DNA from: Lachnoclostridium sp. UBA5725
Lineage (GTDB): Bacteria; Bacillota; Clostridia; Lachnospirales; Lachnospiraceae
Length of the DNA stretch: 64,000 nt
Direction: 5' to 3'
Assembly (NCBI GenBank): GCA_002419585.1
Contig: DIGJ01000002.1
Span: 371,858 to 435,857, forward strand
Shown: piece by piece, positions 35,700-45,366 of the stretch
Numbering within the stretch: the stretch's first letter is position 1
Layout of the letters: each line of letters begins with the position of its first letter
The notes under the pieces: generated by a model
The model's database searches: none
What the model was told of the DNA's origin: nothing
What the model saw: only the letters and a program-made list of their open reading frames with translations
Translations under genes and position numbers: made by a program

Positions 35700-37175
35700 A
35701 TGGGGAGAAAATCGAAACTTTTGGGGGAAGTGGGTAGTAAAGAACAAGTGAAACTAGAAGAAGAACTGGAATTAGAGAGAGAAAAGAACAAAAGACTTCA
35801 AAAAGAATTGCAATTCTATCGAAGATTTGATCCAGTATCTGGTCTTTATAATCGTATTACTTTTTATACCGAAACGGCAAAGATGTTAACAGATAATCGA
35901 CAGGATCGTTTTGTAATGTTACGAATGGATATGGAGCGCTTTAAGATAATTAACGAATTATGGGGAAGAGCAGAGGGGGATCGACTGCTTCGTTATATTG
36001 GTGAGAAACTGCGCCTGAAGCTAAGCAGCCATTCTAAAGTTACGTTTGGCAGGACGGAAGCCGATATTTTTTATATGTGTTTTTTATACAGTGAACGTCA
36101 GATTGAAGATAAGATTACCTATATTGAGAATATCCTGAAAGAGTATAAAATAGATTTTCAAATTGTCCCATATTTTGGACTTTATATCATCACAAATCAC
36201 GATATGCCAATTAATTTGATGTGCGACCGTACCAATCTTGCGATTCGTACGATAAAAGGTAACTATATGAAACGTGTCGCGTTTTATGATGAAAACCTGA
36301 GAAAGGCCATGCTTTGGGAACAGGAAATTATCAATCAGATGGGAACCGCTTTATTGGAAAATCAGTTTGAAATTTATTTGCAACCACAGTGCGACCTTAA
36401 AACCGGACAGCCGATCAGTGCAGAAGCGTTGGTTCGTTGGAACCATCCAGATCGGGGTATTTTATCACCAGCAGAGTTTATTCCTATTTTCGAAAAAAAT
36501 CGGTTTATTATGAAACTGGATTTTTATGTATGGGAGCAGACTTGTATCCTCTTGCGCCGTTGGATGGATGAAGGGAAAACCCCACATCCAATTTCGGTTA
36601 ATGTATCAAGAATTAATTTACATAATCCAAAGATTTGTGACATTATCATTGAATTAGTAAAAAAATATGAGATACCACCACATCTGTTAGAGCTCGAAAT
36701 TACCGAAAGCGCATATGCGGATAATCAAAAACTGTTGATTGGACTGATTGAAACACTTCAAAATTATGGGTTTACGGTGTTAATGGACGATTTTGGAAGT
36801 GGATATTCTTCCTTAAACATGTTAAAAGATGCCGTGGTAGATGTATTAAAGCTGGATTTGGTATTCCTGTCTGGTGATGATAAGTCAAACCGGGGAGGAA
36901 ATATTTTAGCTTCCATTATGAGTATGGTAAAGTGGCTTAACATGGCAGTCATAGCGGAAGGTGTTGAGACAAAGGAGCAGGCGGAGTTTCTCCAAAGCAT
37001 TGGATGCCAAGTTGCGCAAGGCTATTACTATGCGAGACCGATGCCAATCAAAGATTATGAGAAGTATTTAAATCAGCTTAAGACAGATAGCCCGATTTTG
37101 GCATTCCAGCAATTAAAGGAACAAGTGAACATCAATCAATTCAGGGATTCAAGTGCAGCCGTGAAGTATTCCTAA
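35700..37175 (+). CDS. Cytoplasmic GGDEF-EAL protein, degenerate GGDEF
   Basis: The 491-residue protein has an N-terminal coiled coil (about 15-45), a GGDEF domain in which the signature position reads GRTEA, and a complete EAL domain. The latter has EALVRW (Glu near 242), LEITESAY, DDFGSGYSS, AEGVETKEQA and QGYYYARPM. It has no membrane span. It is predicted to degrade cyclic di-GMP, with the inactive GGDEF domain binding GTP or acting as a scaffold. ATG at 35700 is chosen over 35682 because GGGGAG sits 7 nt upstream of it. It is monocistronic. Confidence 0.88.
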   Translation: MGRKSKLLGEVGSKEQVKLEEELELEREKNKRLQKELQFYRRFDPVSGLYNRITFYTETAKMLTDNRQDRFVMLRMDMERFKIINELWGRAEGDRLLRYIGEKLRLKLSSHSKVTFGRTEADIFYMCFLYSERQIEDKITYIENILKEYKIDFQIVPYFGLYIITNHDMPINLMCDRTNLAIRTIKGNYMKRVAFYDENLRKAMLWEQEIINQMGTALLENQFEIYLQPQCDLKTGQPISAEALVRWNHPDRGILSPAEFIPIFEKNRFIMKLDFYVWEQTCILLRRWMDEGKTPHPISVNVSRINLHNPKICDIIIELVKKYEIPPHLLELEITESAYADNQKLLIGLIETLQNYGFTVLMDDFGSGYSSLNMLKDAVVDVLKLDLVFLSGDDKSNRGGNILASIMSMVKWLNMAVIAEGVETKEQAEFLQSIGCQVAQGYYYARPMPIKDYEKYLNQLKTDSPILAFQQLKEQVNINQFRDSSAAVKYS

Positions 37176-37228
37176 CTCAAACTTGTTTATTTTATCGGAT
37201 CATGAAAGAGTATAGACACACAGAATAG

Positions 37229-37270
37229 AAGATATTTATTTTGCGATAGGCAGAATAAATATCTTTTTTT
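37229..37270 (+). terminator. Terminator after the GGDEF-EAL gene
   Basis: AAGATATTTATT (37229-37240) and AATAAATATCTT (37254-37265) form a perfect 12-bp stem followed by a T-run. Confidence 0.85.
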
Positions 37271-37389
37271 TATATACAATACACATAATTAAGGATTATG
37301 TTATCTATAATAAATATTGATTTTACTTATAGATTTTGTTGTGCTACAATGTCTTAGTAAAATGTGTAAATACTTAGGAGGTTATGAAT

Positions 37390-38667
37390 ATGGTAAAAGC
37401 AGTTGTAGGAGCGAACTGGGGCGATGAAGGAAAAGGAAAGATTACGGATATGCTGGCAAAAAAAGCAGATATCATTGTAAGATTCCAAGGTGGAGCAAAT
37501 GCAGGCCATACCATCGTGAATGATTATGGAAAATTTGCACTTCATACATTGCCATCAGGAGTATTCTATGAGCATACAACGAGTATCATTGGAAACGGTG
37601 TGGCTCTTAATATACCGAAGTTATTTAATGAAGTACAATCTATTGTTGATCGTGGGGTGCCAGCACCTAAAATTTTAGTATCCGATCGTGCACAGATTGT
37701 TATGCCTTATCATATCCTTTTTGATGAATATGAAGAAGAAAGACTGGCTGGAAAGTCATTTGGTTCTACGAAATCTGGTATCGCACCATTCTATTCCGAT
37801 AAATATGCGAAAATCGGATTCCAGGTGAATGAATTATTTGATGAAGAAGTTTTAAAAGAAAAATTAGTACGCGTATGTGAGCAAAAAAATGTAATTCTGG
37901 AACATTTATATCACAAGCCAATGCTTGATCCAGAAGAACTTTTAAATACTCTGAGAGAATATAAAGAAATGGTTGCTCCTTTCGTTTGTGACGTTTCCTT
38001 GTATTTATGGAATGCAATCAAAGAAGGAAAAGAAGTTTTATTAGAAGGACAATTAGGAACACTGAAAGATCCAGATCACGGTATCTATCCAATGGTTACT
38101 TCATCTTCAACATTAGCTGCATATGGCGCAATCGGTGCTGGAATTCCACCATACGAAATTAAGGAAATTGTAACCGTATGTAAGGCATATTCAAGCGCAG
38201 TTGGTGCAGGTGCTTTTGTCAGTGAGATCTTTGGTGAAGAAGCAGATGAACTTAGAAGACGTGGCGGTGATGGAGGAGAATATGGTGCAACTACCGGTCG
38301 CCCAAGACGAATGGGTTGGTTTGACTGTGTCGCTTCTAAATATGGATGCCGTTTGCAAGGTACCACCGATGTTGCATTTACCGTACTCGATGTACTTGGA
38401 TATTTGGATGAGATTCCAGTGTGTGTTGGTTACGATATTGATGGAACAGTTACGACGGAGTTTCCTACGACCAGCTTACTTGAAAAAGCAAAACCAGTGA
38501 TAGAAGTACTTCCAGGTTGGAAAAGCGAAATACGTGGAATTAAGAAATACGATGAACTTCCAGAAAATTGTAGAAAGTACATTGAATTTGTAGAAGAGCA
38601 GATTGGATTCCCAATTACCATGGTTTCCAATGGACCAGGAAGAGACGATATTATTTTTCGCAAATAA
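37390..38667 (+). CDS. purA: Adenylosuccinate synthetase
   Basis: The 425-residue GTP-dependent enzyme converts IMP and aspartate to adenylosuccinate, the substrate of PurB. The P-loop-like GANWGDEGKGK, the FQGGANAGHT motif and the GRPRRMGWFD block are intact. The ATG at 37390 has AGGAGG 8 nt upstream; another ATG at 37384 is too close to that site. TACAAT with TGC before it (37342-37350) is a likely extended -10 promoter, so purA is transcribed apart from purCFB. Its closest homologues form a clostridial PurA branch, judging by sequence style. Confidence 0.95.
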   Translation: MVKAVVGANWGDEGKGKITDMLAKKADIIVRFQGGANAGHTIVNDYGKFALHTLPSGVFYEHTTSIIGNGVALNIPKLFNEVQSIVDRGVPAPKILVSDRAQIVMPYHILFDEYEEERLAGKSFGSTKSGIAPFYSDKYAKIGFQVNELFDEEVLKEKLVRVCEQKNVILEHLYHKPMLDPEELLNTLREYKEMVAPFVCDVSLYLWNAIKEGKEVLLEGQLGTLKDPDHGIYPMVTSSSTLAAYGAIGAGIPPYEIKEIVTVCKAYSSAVGAGAFVSEIFGEEADELRRRGGDGGEYGATTGRPRRMGWFDCVASKYGCRLQGTTDVAFTVLDVLGYLDEIPVCVGYDIDGTVTTEFPTTSLLEKAKPVIEVLPGWKSEIRGIKKYDELPENCRKYIEFVEEQIGFPITMVSNGPGRDDIIFRK

Positions 38668-38727
38668 AAAGAAATAAAGTTTGTACAAATCTAATATGCG
38701 CATAAGTGCAGGAATGGAGAAAAATTT

Positions 38728-39105
38728 ATGGACATCTTTAACAAAATGGGTGAAGAACTAAGTAATATGGGATCAGAATTTGTAAAACTAACAAAGGATG
38801 CAACCGATACAGCAAAGCAGCATGCAACTGTTATTTCGGAAAACAGTAAAATATCAGAGCAATACCGTATCATTGGAGAAACACTTTATAAAGTCTATAA
38901 AGATGATGAGGAAATGAAAGAAATCTTAGGTGAAGATTTTGTAGATGCATTTAATAAAATAGAAAGTTCGAAACAAAAAATAGCAGATTCCAAAGAAACG
39001 ATTGCTCAAAATAAAGGTGGAACGATCTGCCCTGATTGTGGGAATATTGTTATAAAAGAATCCTCTTTTTGCAATCACTGTGGAAGAAAAATGAAAAATG
39101 ACTAA
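38728..39105 (+). CDS. Small coiled-coil protein with C-terminal zinc ribbon
   Basis: The 125-residue protein has a helical, Lys/Glu/Asp-rich body (about 1-98), similar to an apolipophorin-like amphipathic helix, then a zinc ribbon with CPDCG (near residue 102) and CNHCG (near 117). Similar zinc-ribbon proteins are common and uncharacterised in Lachnospiraceae. A scaffold or binding role is possible, but no function can be assigned. ATG with a modest GGAG-type site. It lies 60 bp after purA and 24 bp before the phosphoesterase gene, so it may be cotranscribed with either. Confidence 0.8.
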   Translation: MDIFNKMGEELSNMGSEFVKLTKDATDTAKQHATVISENSKISEQYRIIGETLYKVYKDDEEMKEILGEDFVDAFNKIESSKQKIADSKETIAQNKGGTICPDCGNIVIKESSFCNHCGRKMKND

Positions 39106-39129
39106 ATTCTGACAAGAAAGGTGGCTAAT

Positions 39130-39987
39130 ATGAAGCTAGCGATAATGAGTGATATTCATAGTAATATTGTTGCTTTTGAAGCCTGCCTTATGTATATCAA
39201 ACAAAATCCGGTAGATGCCGTTGTACTACTCGGAGATTTTGTCAGTGACTGTCCAGATCCAGGGCGTACTCTAAAAAAAATATATGAGCTCATGGATACG
39301 ATGCCGGTTTATGCTATTCGTGGTAACCGGGAAGAGTATTTTCTTCGTTACCGAGATGGACAGGAAGATAATTGGACAATTTCTTCGTATAAAGGAAGTC
39401 TTCTTTATACATATGAAAGACTGACAAAGGAAGACTTAGACTGGTTTGATCGTCTTCCTTCTACACTTGTTTTACAGTTGCCAGGTACCGAACCCATACG
39501 TTTGGTGCATGGTTCTATGTATTCATCGAAGGAACTATTGGATTATGGAAAAGAGAATACCAAGGAATGCTTAAAAAAGCTTGATACAAAGTATATGTTA
39601 GCGGGACATACTCATCGCCAAATGAGTTTTTCTTATGAAGGGAAGACCCTTATCAATCCAGGTTCAGTAGGTGTTGCCATTGGAACAAGCAAAAATGCAC
39701 ATATGGCATATCTGAATTGGGAAAATGGAAGCTGGAATCATGAGTTTTTCAGTGTTCCATTTGCATTTGATGAGGTACAGAAATGGTTTCATGAGAGCTC
39801 TTTGATTCAGATGGCAAGTATTTGGCCGATTTGTATCCTTAAATCTATGGATGTAGGAGAAAATTTAGGACCTTTGTGTGCAAAAAGAGCCTATGATATG
39901 GCAGTAGCGGATCACGCACTAAATGAAGACGGAAATCCGCCGGAAGCGTATTGGGAAAGTGCAGCAAAGGAATTAGGCGTAATATAG
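39130..39987 (+). CDS. Metallophosphoesterase (YfcE/MJ0936-like)
   Basis: The 285-residue calcineurin-like phosphoesterase has the ordered metal motifs MSDIHSN, GDFVSD, RGNREE, HGS and AGHTHRQ. Family members hydrolyse phosphodiesters or phosphomonoesters; the substrate is unknown. A C-terminal extension of about 90 residues beyond the core is helical and unassigned. The ATG at 39130 is preferred over GTG at 39121 because AAAGGTGG precedes it at normal distance. It is close to the zinc-ribbon gene upstream and the subtilase gene downstream. Confidence 0.85.
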   Translation: MKLAIMSDIHSNIVAFEACLMYIKQNPVDAVVLLGDFVSDCPDPGRTLKKIYELMDTMPVYAIRGNREEYFLRYRDGQEDNWTISSYKGSLLYTYERLTKEDLDWFDRLPSTLVLQLPGTEPIRLVHGSMYSSKELLDYGKENTKECLKKLDTKYMLAGHTHRQMSFSYEGKTLINPGSVGVAIGTSKNAHMAYLNWENGSWNHEFFSVPFAFDEVQKWFHESSLIQMASIWPICILKSMDVGENLGPLCAKRAYDMAVADHALNEDGNPPEAYWESAAKELGVI

Positions 39988-40025
39988 GGGGCTGAGTGGG
40001 AAGAACACAATGGAGGAAACATAAG

Positions 40026-41921
40026 ATGAGAAAACGCAGATTGTTATGTGGTATATTGAGTTTGTCCCTCATGTTCCAATGGAATAGCCAATTTACGATG
40101 GCAAAGGATACAGCAGTAAAAAATGAAGCCGAAAATACTTCAACTTCAATGACAGGCGATTATGTGGACAATGAACTTTTGGTTACCTATAAAACGGATA
40201 GCGGAACGGTTTCTAGTCTGCCAAAAGGTGTAGGAGAAGAAACGATTACGGATAATTGTTCACTTTTTAAAGTAGAAGATGATTCCAGCATGACAGATGT
40301 GCTTAAGGCAATTGCATCCGATACGGATGTGCAATTTGTAGAGCCAAATTATACCGTGGAATTATTGAATACAAATGATACCTATAGTGACAGACAGTGG
40401 GCTTTCTATGATGCAAATAATAATATTAATGCCCAGAAAGCATGGGCACTTGGCAGAGGAGAAGATAATCAAGTGATTGTTGCTGTGATTGATACGGGAA
40501 TTGATTATCAGCATGCAGATTTGGCAAGAAACCTATGGAAGAATATAGATGAAAGCTATACAAGTACGCAGGACAAGGATGGAAATGGATATCCTGGGGA
40601 TTATTATGGATGGAATTTTTCAGATGACAATAATGTGGTTTGTAATTATGAGTATTACGAGGACGTCGTAAATGGGCGCGTTGCGGTTGACCTCCATGGA
40701 ACACATGTTGCTGGAATTATTGATGCCGTTGCAGACAATGGCAAAGGAATTGCGGGGCTTGCTTCGTATTCCGATGTAAAAGTAATGTCCGTAAAAGTCA
40801 TGGGAAAAACAGAAAAGGCTTCTATATCTGACATTGTAAAAGCAATTGCCTATTCGGAGAATAACAGTGCTACTATTTGCAATTTGAGTCTTGGGACTAG
40901 CGCATATAGTGAGTCACTTTATCAGGCGATGAAAGCTTCTTCCATGCTTTTTGTGTGTGCAGCTGGAAATGGAGATGAAAATACGAATTCGCAAGGGTAT
41001 GATATTTCTGAAAACCCTGTATTTCCAGCTTCTTTTGATCTTGATAATATTATTTCCGTGGCAAATGCAAATAGTACGGGTGCATTAGATTCTTCTTCTT
41101 GTTACAGTGAGTCTATGGTGGATATTGCAGCCCCAGGAACCGAAATCGCAAGCTGTTATGTGGATGATCAACAATCGGAAAAAGGTCTTTATGTTTTTCA
41201 AACGGGAACCTCAATGGCTGCTCCATTTGTATCAGCGACGGCAGCAATGCTATCTTCCTATTATACCGGATTGTCTGCACTTGATTTAAAGCAGATGATT
41301 CTCGGTGGAAGCAAACAGGTTGAAGCTTTGTCATCACAAGTAGCAAATGGTTCTTATCTTGATGTATATGGAGCAATGACCTATAGTGGTCTTCTCGCTT
41401 CGGTAACGACCAGTATTAAGGATATAGCAAACTCAAACAGTAAAAAGTATGTAATCCAAGTAAACAATCCGCGTTCAGAGGATTTGACCCTTCTTTATGC
41501 AAAGGGAGTGAAGGATGTTTCATATTTTGAAGGTGGAGGAACTGGAACTTCATTAACGTTGAGTGAACATAAAGCAACGATTAAAGTGACAAAGACATCG
41601 GATTATACTATATACATAAAAGATTCTTCCGGAAATGAGGCTGTTTATACCGATAAGATAACGGTACCAACTCTAACCAAACTAACACTTGGTTCCACGA
41701 AAAAGACGTTAGGGATTGGTGATACGTATCGAGTGAAGAAGAAATTATTAACAGCTGGCGTATATGCCAATATTACATATAAAAGCAGTAATACAAGCGT
41801 TGCGAGTGTTTCATCACTTGGAAACGTTAAGGCTAAGAAAAAAGGAACTGCAATCATTACAGTTACCGCAAAATATGGTACTGTGAAAAAGACAGCAACT
41901 TGTAAGATTGTGGTGAAGTAA
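40026..41921 (+). CDS. Secreted subtilisin-like serine protease
   Basis: The 631-residue precursor has a signal peptide (about 1-26) and an I9-like propeptide (about 45-120, ending FVEPNY). The S8 catalytic domain carries Asp156 (VIDTGID), His224 (HGTHVAG) and Ser396 (GTSMAAP). The C-terminal region ends in a Big_2-like immunoglobulin-type domain (about 540-631), likely for surface or glycan attachment. It is an extracellular protease. The ATG at 40026 has GGAGG upstream; an earlier frame from 39996 lacks a site. The catalytic triad is intact. Codon use is like its neighbours. Confidence 0.93.
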   Translation: MRKRRLLCGILSLSLMFQWNSQFTMAKDTAVKNEAENTSTSMTGDYVDNELLVTYKTDSGTVSSLPKGVGEETITDNCSLFKVEDDSSMTDVLKAIASDTDVQFVEPNYTVELLNTNDTYSDRQWAFYDANNNINAQKAWALGRGEDNQVIVAVIDTGIDYQHADLARNLWKNIDESYTSTQDKDGNGYPGDYYGWNFSDDNNVVCNYEYYEDVVNGRVAVDLHGTHVAGIIDAVADNGKGIAGLASYSDVKVMSVKVMGKTEKASISDIVKAIAYSENNSATICNLSLGTSAYSESLYQAMKASSMLFVCAAGNGDENTNSQGYDISENPVFPASFDLDNIISVANANSTGALDSSSCYSESMVDIAAPGTEIASCYVDDQQSEKGLYVFQTGTSMAAPFVSATAAMLSSYYTGLSALDLKQMILGGSKQVEALSSQVANGSYLDVYGAMTYSGLLASVTTSIKDIANSNSKKYVIQVNNPRSEDLTLLYAKGVKDVSYFEGGGTGTSLTLSEHKATIKVTKTSDYTIYIKDSSGNEAVYTDKITVPTLTKLTLGSTKKTLGIGDTYRVKKKLLTAGVYANITYKSSNTSVASVSSLGNVKAKKKGTAIITVTAKYGTVKKTATCKIVVK

Positions 41922-41940
41922 CAGCATAGGAGACGAAAGT

Positions 41941-42006
41941 GTGAAAGAAAAACATTTCACTCGCAAGTTTGTGTCTGCGCTGCACACGCAGACTTGTTAT
42001 GCATAG
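41941..42006 (+). CDS. Possible 21-residue leader peptide upstream of nrdG
   Basis: A GTG at 41941 is preceded by TAGGAGA at a good distance and opens a 21-codon frame ending in TAG. Its 3' half contains a 7-bp hairpin (41973-41979 with 41987-41993), and a second hairpin (42006-42021) starts at its stop codon. The arrangement resembles a translated attenuator leader. There is no run of one amino acid. Existence of the peptide is a guess from the ribosome site and structure. Confidence 0.25.
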   Translation: MKEKHFTRKFVSALHTQTCYA

Positions 42007-42021
42007 TCTCGCAAGCGAGAC
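42006..42021 (+). other. Hairpin in the nrdG leader
   Basis: GTCTCGC and GCGAGAC form a tight stem (42006-42021). The octamer CTCGCAAG inside it also occurs about 50 nt upstream, so alternative pairings are possible. Confidence 0.4.
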
Positions 42022-42052
42022 ATTTAAAAAGCAGCGCAGAAATGGAGAAAAG

Positions 42053-42748
42053 ATGAACATAGCAGGATTGCAAAAAACATCATTATTGGATTTTCCGGGC
42101 AAGTTGTGTTGTACGGTTTTTACGGATGGTTGTAATCTGAGATGTCCTTTTTGTCATAATTCATCTCTTGTTCTGACACCAGGGGCAGCCCCTTGGATGC
42201 CAGAACAAGAGATTTTTGCGTTTCTTGAAAAACGAAAAGGACTTCTCGATGGAGTTTGTATCACGGGAGGAGAACCTTTGATACAAAATGGAATTGAAGA
42301 ATTTATGATAAAAATAAAAAAACTAGGTTTCCTGATAAAACTAGATACAAACGGGACATATCCAGAACGCTTAATCGAACTAGTGGACCGAGGAGTGATT
42401 GATTACGTGGCTATGGATATTAAAAACTCATTGGAGCATTATGGCATGACTGCCGGTATTGAGAATTTTGATACAACAGCAGTAGAAAAAAGTGTTGCAT
42501 TTCTTTTAAAAGGAAAGGTCTCTTACGAATTCCGTACGACGGTTGTAAGAGAATATCATACTACGCAAGACTTTATATCCATTGGAAGATGGATCAAAGG
42601 AGCAAACCATTATTTTCTACAGGGCTATGAAGATTCTGAGGATGTGATAAACCATGATCTGCATGCGTGGGACAAAGGTAAGATGGAAGAGTTTCGAGCA
42701 ATTTTGAAAGATTATACAACAAATGTAGAATTGCGTGGAATTGTGTGA
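42053..42748 (+). CDS. nrdG: Anaerobic ribonucleotide reductase activating protein
   Basis: The 231-residue radical SAM enzyme has CNLRCPFCHN, the CX3CX2C iron-sulfur motif near residue 28-35, and CITGGEPL. It generates the glycyl radical on NrdD under anaerobic conditions. It is longer than E. coli NrdG and resembles the NrdG2/PflA-like clostridial form. A longer frame from 41969 lacks a ribosome site; the ATG at 42053 has GGAGAAAAG. Unusually it precedes nrdD and is separated from it by a 154-bp region with its own promoter and NrdR boxes. Confidence 0.92.
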   Translation: MNIAGLQKTSLLDFPGKLCCTVFTDGCNLRCPFCHNSSLVLTPGAAPWMPEQEIFAFLEKRKGLLDGVCITGGEPLIQNGIEEFMIKIKKLGFLIKLDTNGTYPERLIELVDRGVIDYVAMDIKNSLEHYGMTAGIENFDTTAVEKSVAFLLKGKVSYEFRTTVVREYHTTQDFISIGRWIKGANHYFLQGYEDSEDVINHDLHAWDKGKMEEFRAILKDYTTNVELRGIV

Positions 42749-42761
42749 AAACAAATTCTTA

Positions 42762-42851
42762 CAATATATAGTGCGTATGAATCAGATTGATAGTATTGAT
42801 ATACAATATATAGTAATTGATATTGACAACAAATTTAACATATGCTACTGT
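42762..42851 (+). promoter_or_regulatory. nrdD promoter with two NrdR boxes
   Basis: CAATATATAGTG (42762-42773) and CAATATATAGTA (42804-42815) match the core of the NrdR box, CWATATATWGTG, fully and at 11 of 12 positions. They are 42 bp apart start to start, four helical turns. The promoter TTGACA (42823-42828), 17 bp, TACTGT (42846-42851) with TGC before the -10 lies directly downstream. NrdR would repress nrdD when dATP is plentiful. Confidence 0.8.
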
Positions 42852-42902
42852 ATTTAGGAGAGATAATATAAAACGATGTAAGATTTATGGAGGGTGATTG
42901 GC

Positions 42903-45284
42903 ATGTACCAAATTATAAAAAGAGATGGGAAGATTGTAGATTTTGATCTTGAAAAGATAAATTCTGCAATTACGAAAGCTTTTGAAGCACAGAACAAACA
43001 ATATAATAAAAGTATCATTGACTTATTAACACTAAAAGCAACGGCGCACTATGAAGGAAGAATTAAAAATTCACTGGCTCATGTAGAAGATATTCAAGAC
43101 AGTGTCGAAGTGGTTCTGGAAGAGTCTGGTTATGCAGATGTTGCAAAAGCCTATATCTTATATCGTAAACAAAGAGAAAAGATTCGTAATATGAAATCCA
43201 CCATTTTAGACTACAAAGAAATCGTTGATAATTATGTAAAACTATCCGATTGGCGCGTAAAAGAAAATTCGACGGTAACCTATTCTGTAGGTGGATTGAT
43301 TTTAAGTAATTCAGGAGCCATTACGGCAAATTACTGGTTGTCGGAAATTTATGATGAAGAAATTGCGAAGGCACACCGAAATGCAGATATTCATCTCCAT
43401 GATTTATCTATGCTTACCGGATATTGTGCAGGATGGTCACTAAAGCAGTTGATTCAAGAAGGTCTTGGTGGTGTTACTGGAAAGATAACATCCGCACCGG
43501 CTGCACATCTTGCAACACTTTGCAATCAGATGGTAAATTTTTTGGGAATCATGCAAAATGAATGGGCAGGAGCGCAAGCATTTTCTTCCTTCGATACCTA
43601 TTTGGCGCCTTTCGTAAAAGTGGATCATTTGGATTATAATCAGGTCAAAAAATGCATCGAATCCTTTATTTTTGGTGTTAACACACCAAGCCGTTGGGGA
43701 ACACAGGCACCTTTTTCTAATATTACACTGGATTGGACAGTCCCAGCGGATCTGGCAGAGCAATATGCTATCATTGGTGGAAAAGAAGCGGACTTTAAAT
43801 ACAAGGATTGTAAAAAAGAGATGGATATGGTAAACAAGGCTTTCATTGAGACCATGATTGAAGGAGATGCCAACGGACGTGGATTCCAGTATCCAATACC
43901 GACCTATTCCATCACAAAAGATTTTGACTGGTCCGAAACAGAAAACAACAAATTACTTTTTGAAATGACTTCAAAGTATGGTACTCCTTATTTTTCAAAT
44001 TACATAAACAGCGAAATGCAACCAAACGATGTAAGAAGCATGTGTTGCCGATTGCGTCTAGATCTTCGAGAACTTCGCAAGAAATCAGGTGGCTTTTTTG
44101 GAAGTGGAGAAAGTACAGGTTCTGTAGGTGTAGTTACGATAAATCTACCTCGTATTGCTTATCTTAGCGCAACAGAGGAGGAATTTTACAAACGCCTCAA
44201 TAAGATGATGGATATTTCCGCTCGTTCACTTAAGATAAAGAGAACCATTGTATCAAGACTTTTGGAGGAAGGCTTGTATCCATATACAAAACGTTACCTA
44301 GGAAGCTTTGATAATCATTTTTCCACGATTGGTCTGATTGGAATGAATGAGGTTGGATTAAATGCAAAATGGATCCAGGCAGACATGACAAATGAAAAAA
44401 CCCAGCGATTTGCAAAAGATGTACTAAATCATATGAGAGAGCGCTTATCGGATTATCAGGAAGAATATGGTGATTTATATAACTTAGAAGCTACCCCGGC
44501 GGAATCTACAACCTATCGTCTTGCAAAACACGATGTGGAACAGTTTCCAGATATTAAAACTGCCTGCAATGATAATAAAACTCCATATTATACAAATAGT
44601 TCGAATTTACCAGTTGGATTTACCGATGATATTTTCGAAGCATTGGATATCCAAGATGATTTACAAACCCTCTATACATCAGGAACCGTATTTCATGCTT
44701 TCTTAGGTGAAAAACTACCTTCCTGGAAGGCTGCTGCAACGCTGGTTCGAAAAATAGCAGAAAATTACAGACTACCATATTACACAATTTCCCCAACCTA
44801 TTCCATTTGTAAAGATCATGGATATATTGCTGGAGAACAATATATATGTCCACAGTGTGGAATTAAAACAGAAGTGTACAGTCGCATCACAGGATACTAT
44901 CGTCCGGTGCAAAATTGGAACGAAGGAAAAAGTGAAGAATTCAAAGAACGTAAGCTGTATGACATCGACAAATCAAGGCTAAAGACAGAGCGTCGTGTAC
45001 AAATGGCTACTATCGAGCCTGAGGCTGAAAAATGCATGGAATTTTCACGAGATTCCTCTAATCATATTTTAGTGGTTACAAAGACCTGTCCAAACTGTAA
45101 AACAGCGAAAGAGATTTTGGACGATGCAAATGTCACCTATAAGACAGCATATGCGGAAGAAAACAGTGATTTGGTTGAAAAATATGGCATCCGGCAGGCA
45201 CCAACTCTCATTGTTATAAACGGAGAAGAGGCGTATAGCCATTCATCGGTGCCAAAGATTAAACAATACGTAGAATTACTTTAA
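42903..45284 (+). CDS. nrdD: Class III ribonucleotide reductase with fused thioredoxin-like tail
   Basis: The 793-residue enzyme reduces ribonucleoside triphosphates to dNTPs without oxygen. It has an N-terminal ATP-cone (about 1-90), the ten-stranded catalytic barrel, a zinc region (ICKDHG...YICPQCG) and the glycyl radical site RITGYY with Gly664. Beyond the usual end it carries an extra glutaredoxin/thioredoxin-like domain (about 720-793) with a CPNC redox pair at Cys729 and Cys732 and a cis-proline-like QAPT. The ATG at 42903 is favoured over GTG at 42894 for its spacing from GGAGGG. The last bases of its stop codon are also the first of repeat copy 2. Confidence 0.93.
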   Translation: MYQIIKRDGKIVDFDLEKINSAITKAFEAQNKQYNKSIIDLLTLKATAHYEGRIKNSLAHVEDIQDSVEVVLEESGYADVAKAYILYRKQREKIRNMKSTILDYKEIVDNYVKLSDWRVKENSTVTYSVGGLILSNSGAITANYWLSEIYDEEIAKAHRNADIHLHDLSMLTGYCAGWSLKQLIQEGLGGVTGKITSAPAAHLATLCNQMVNFLGIMQNEWAGAQAFSSFDTYLAPFVKVDHLDYNQVKKCIESFIFGVNTPSRWGTQAPFSNITLDWTVPADLAEQYAIIGGKEADFKYKDCKKEMDMVNKAFIETMIEGDANGRGFQYPIPTYSITKDFDWSETENNKLLFEMTSKYGTPYFSNYINSEMQPNDVRSMCCRLRLDLRELRKKSGGFFGSGESTGSVGVVTINLPRIAYLSATEEEFYKRLNKMMDISARSLKIKRTIVSRLLEEGLYPYTKRYLGSFDNHFSTIGLIGMNEVGLNAKWIQADMTNEKTQRFAKDVLNHMRERLSDYQEEYGDLYNLEATPAESTTYRLAKHDVEQFPDIKTACNDNKTPYYTNSSNLPVGFTDDIFEALDIQDDLQTLYTSGTVFHAFLGEKLPSWKAAATLVRKIAENYRLPYYTISPTYSICKDHGYIAGEQYICPQCGIKTEVYSRITGYYRPVQNWNEGKSEEFKERKLYDIDKSRLKTERRVQMATIEPEAEKCMEFSRDSSNHILVVTKTCPNCKTAKEILDDANVTYKTAYAEENSDLVEKYGIRQAPTLIVINGEEAYSHSSVPKIKQYVELL

Positions 45285-45366
45285 AATCTGGTTTGACTGT
45301 GCAGGACGGACGCGGGAGCGGGTTGGGAAAGTCACGCAAGATGTGCGGTGGAATTAGTGTTTCGAT

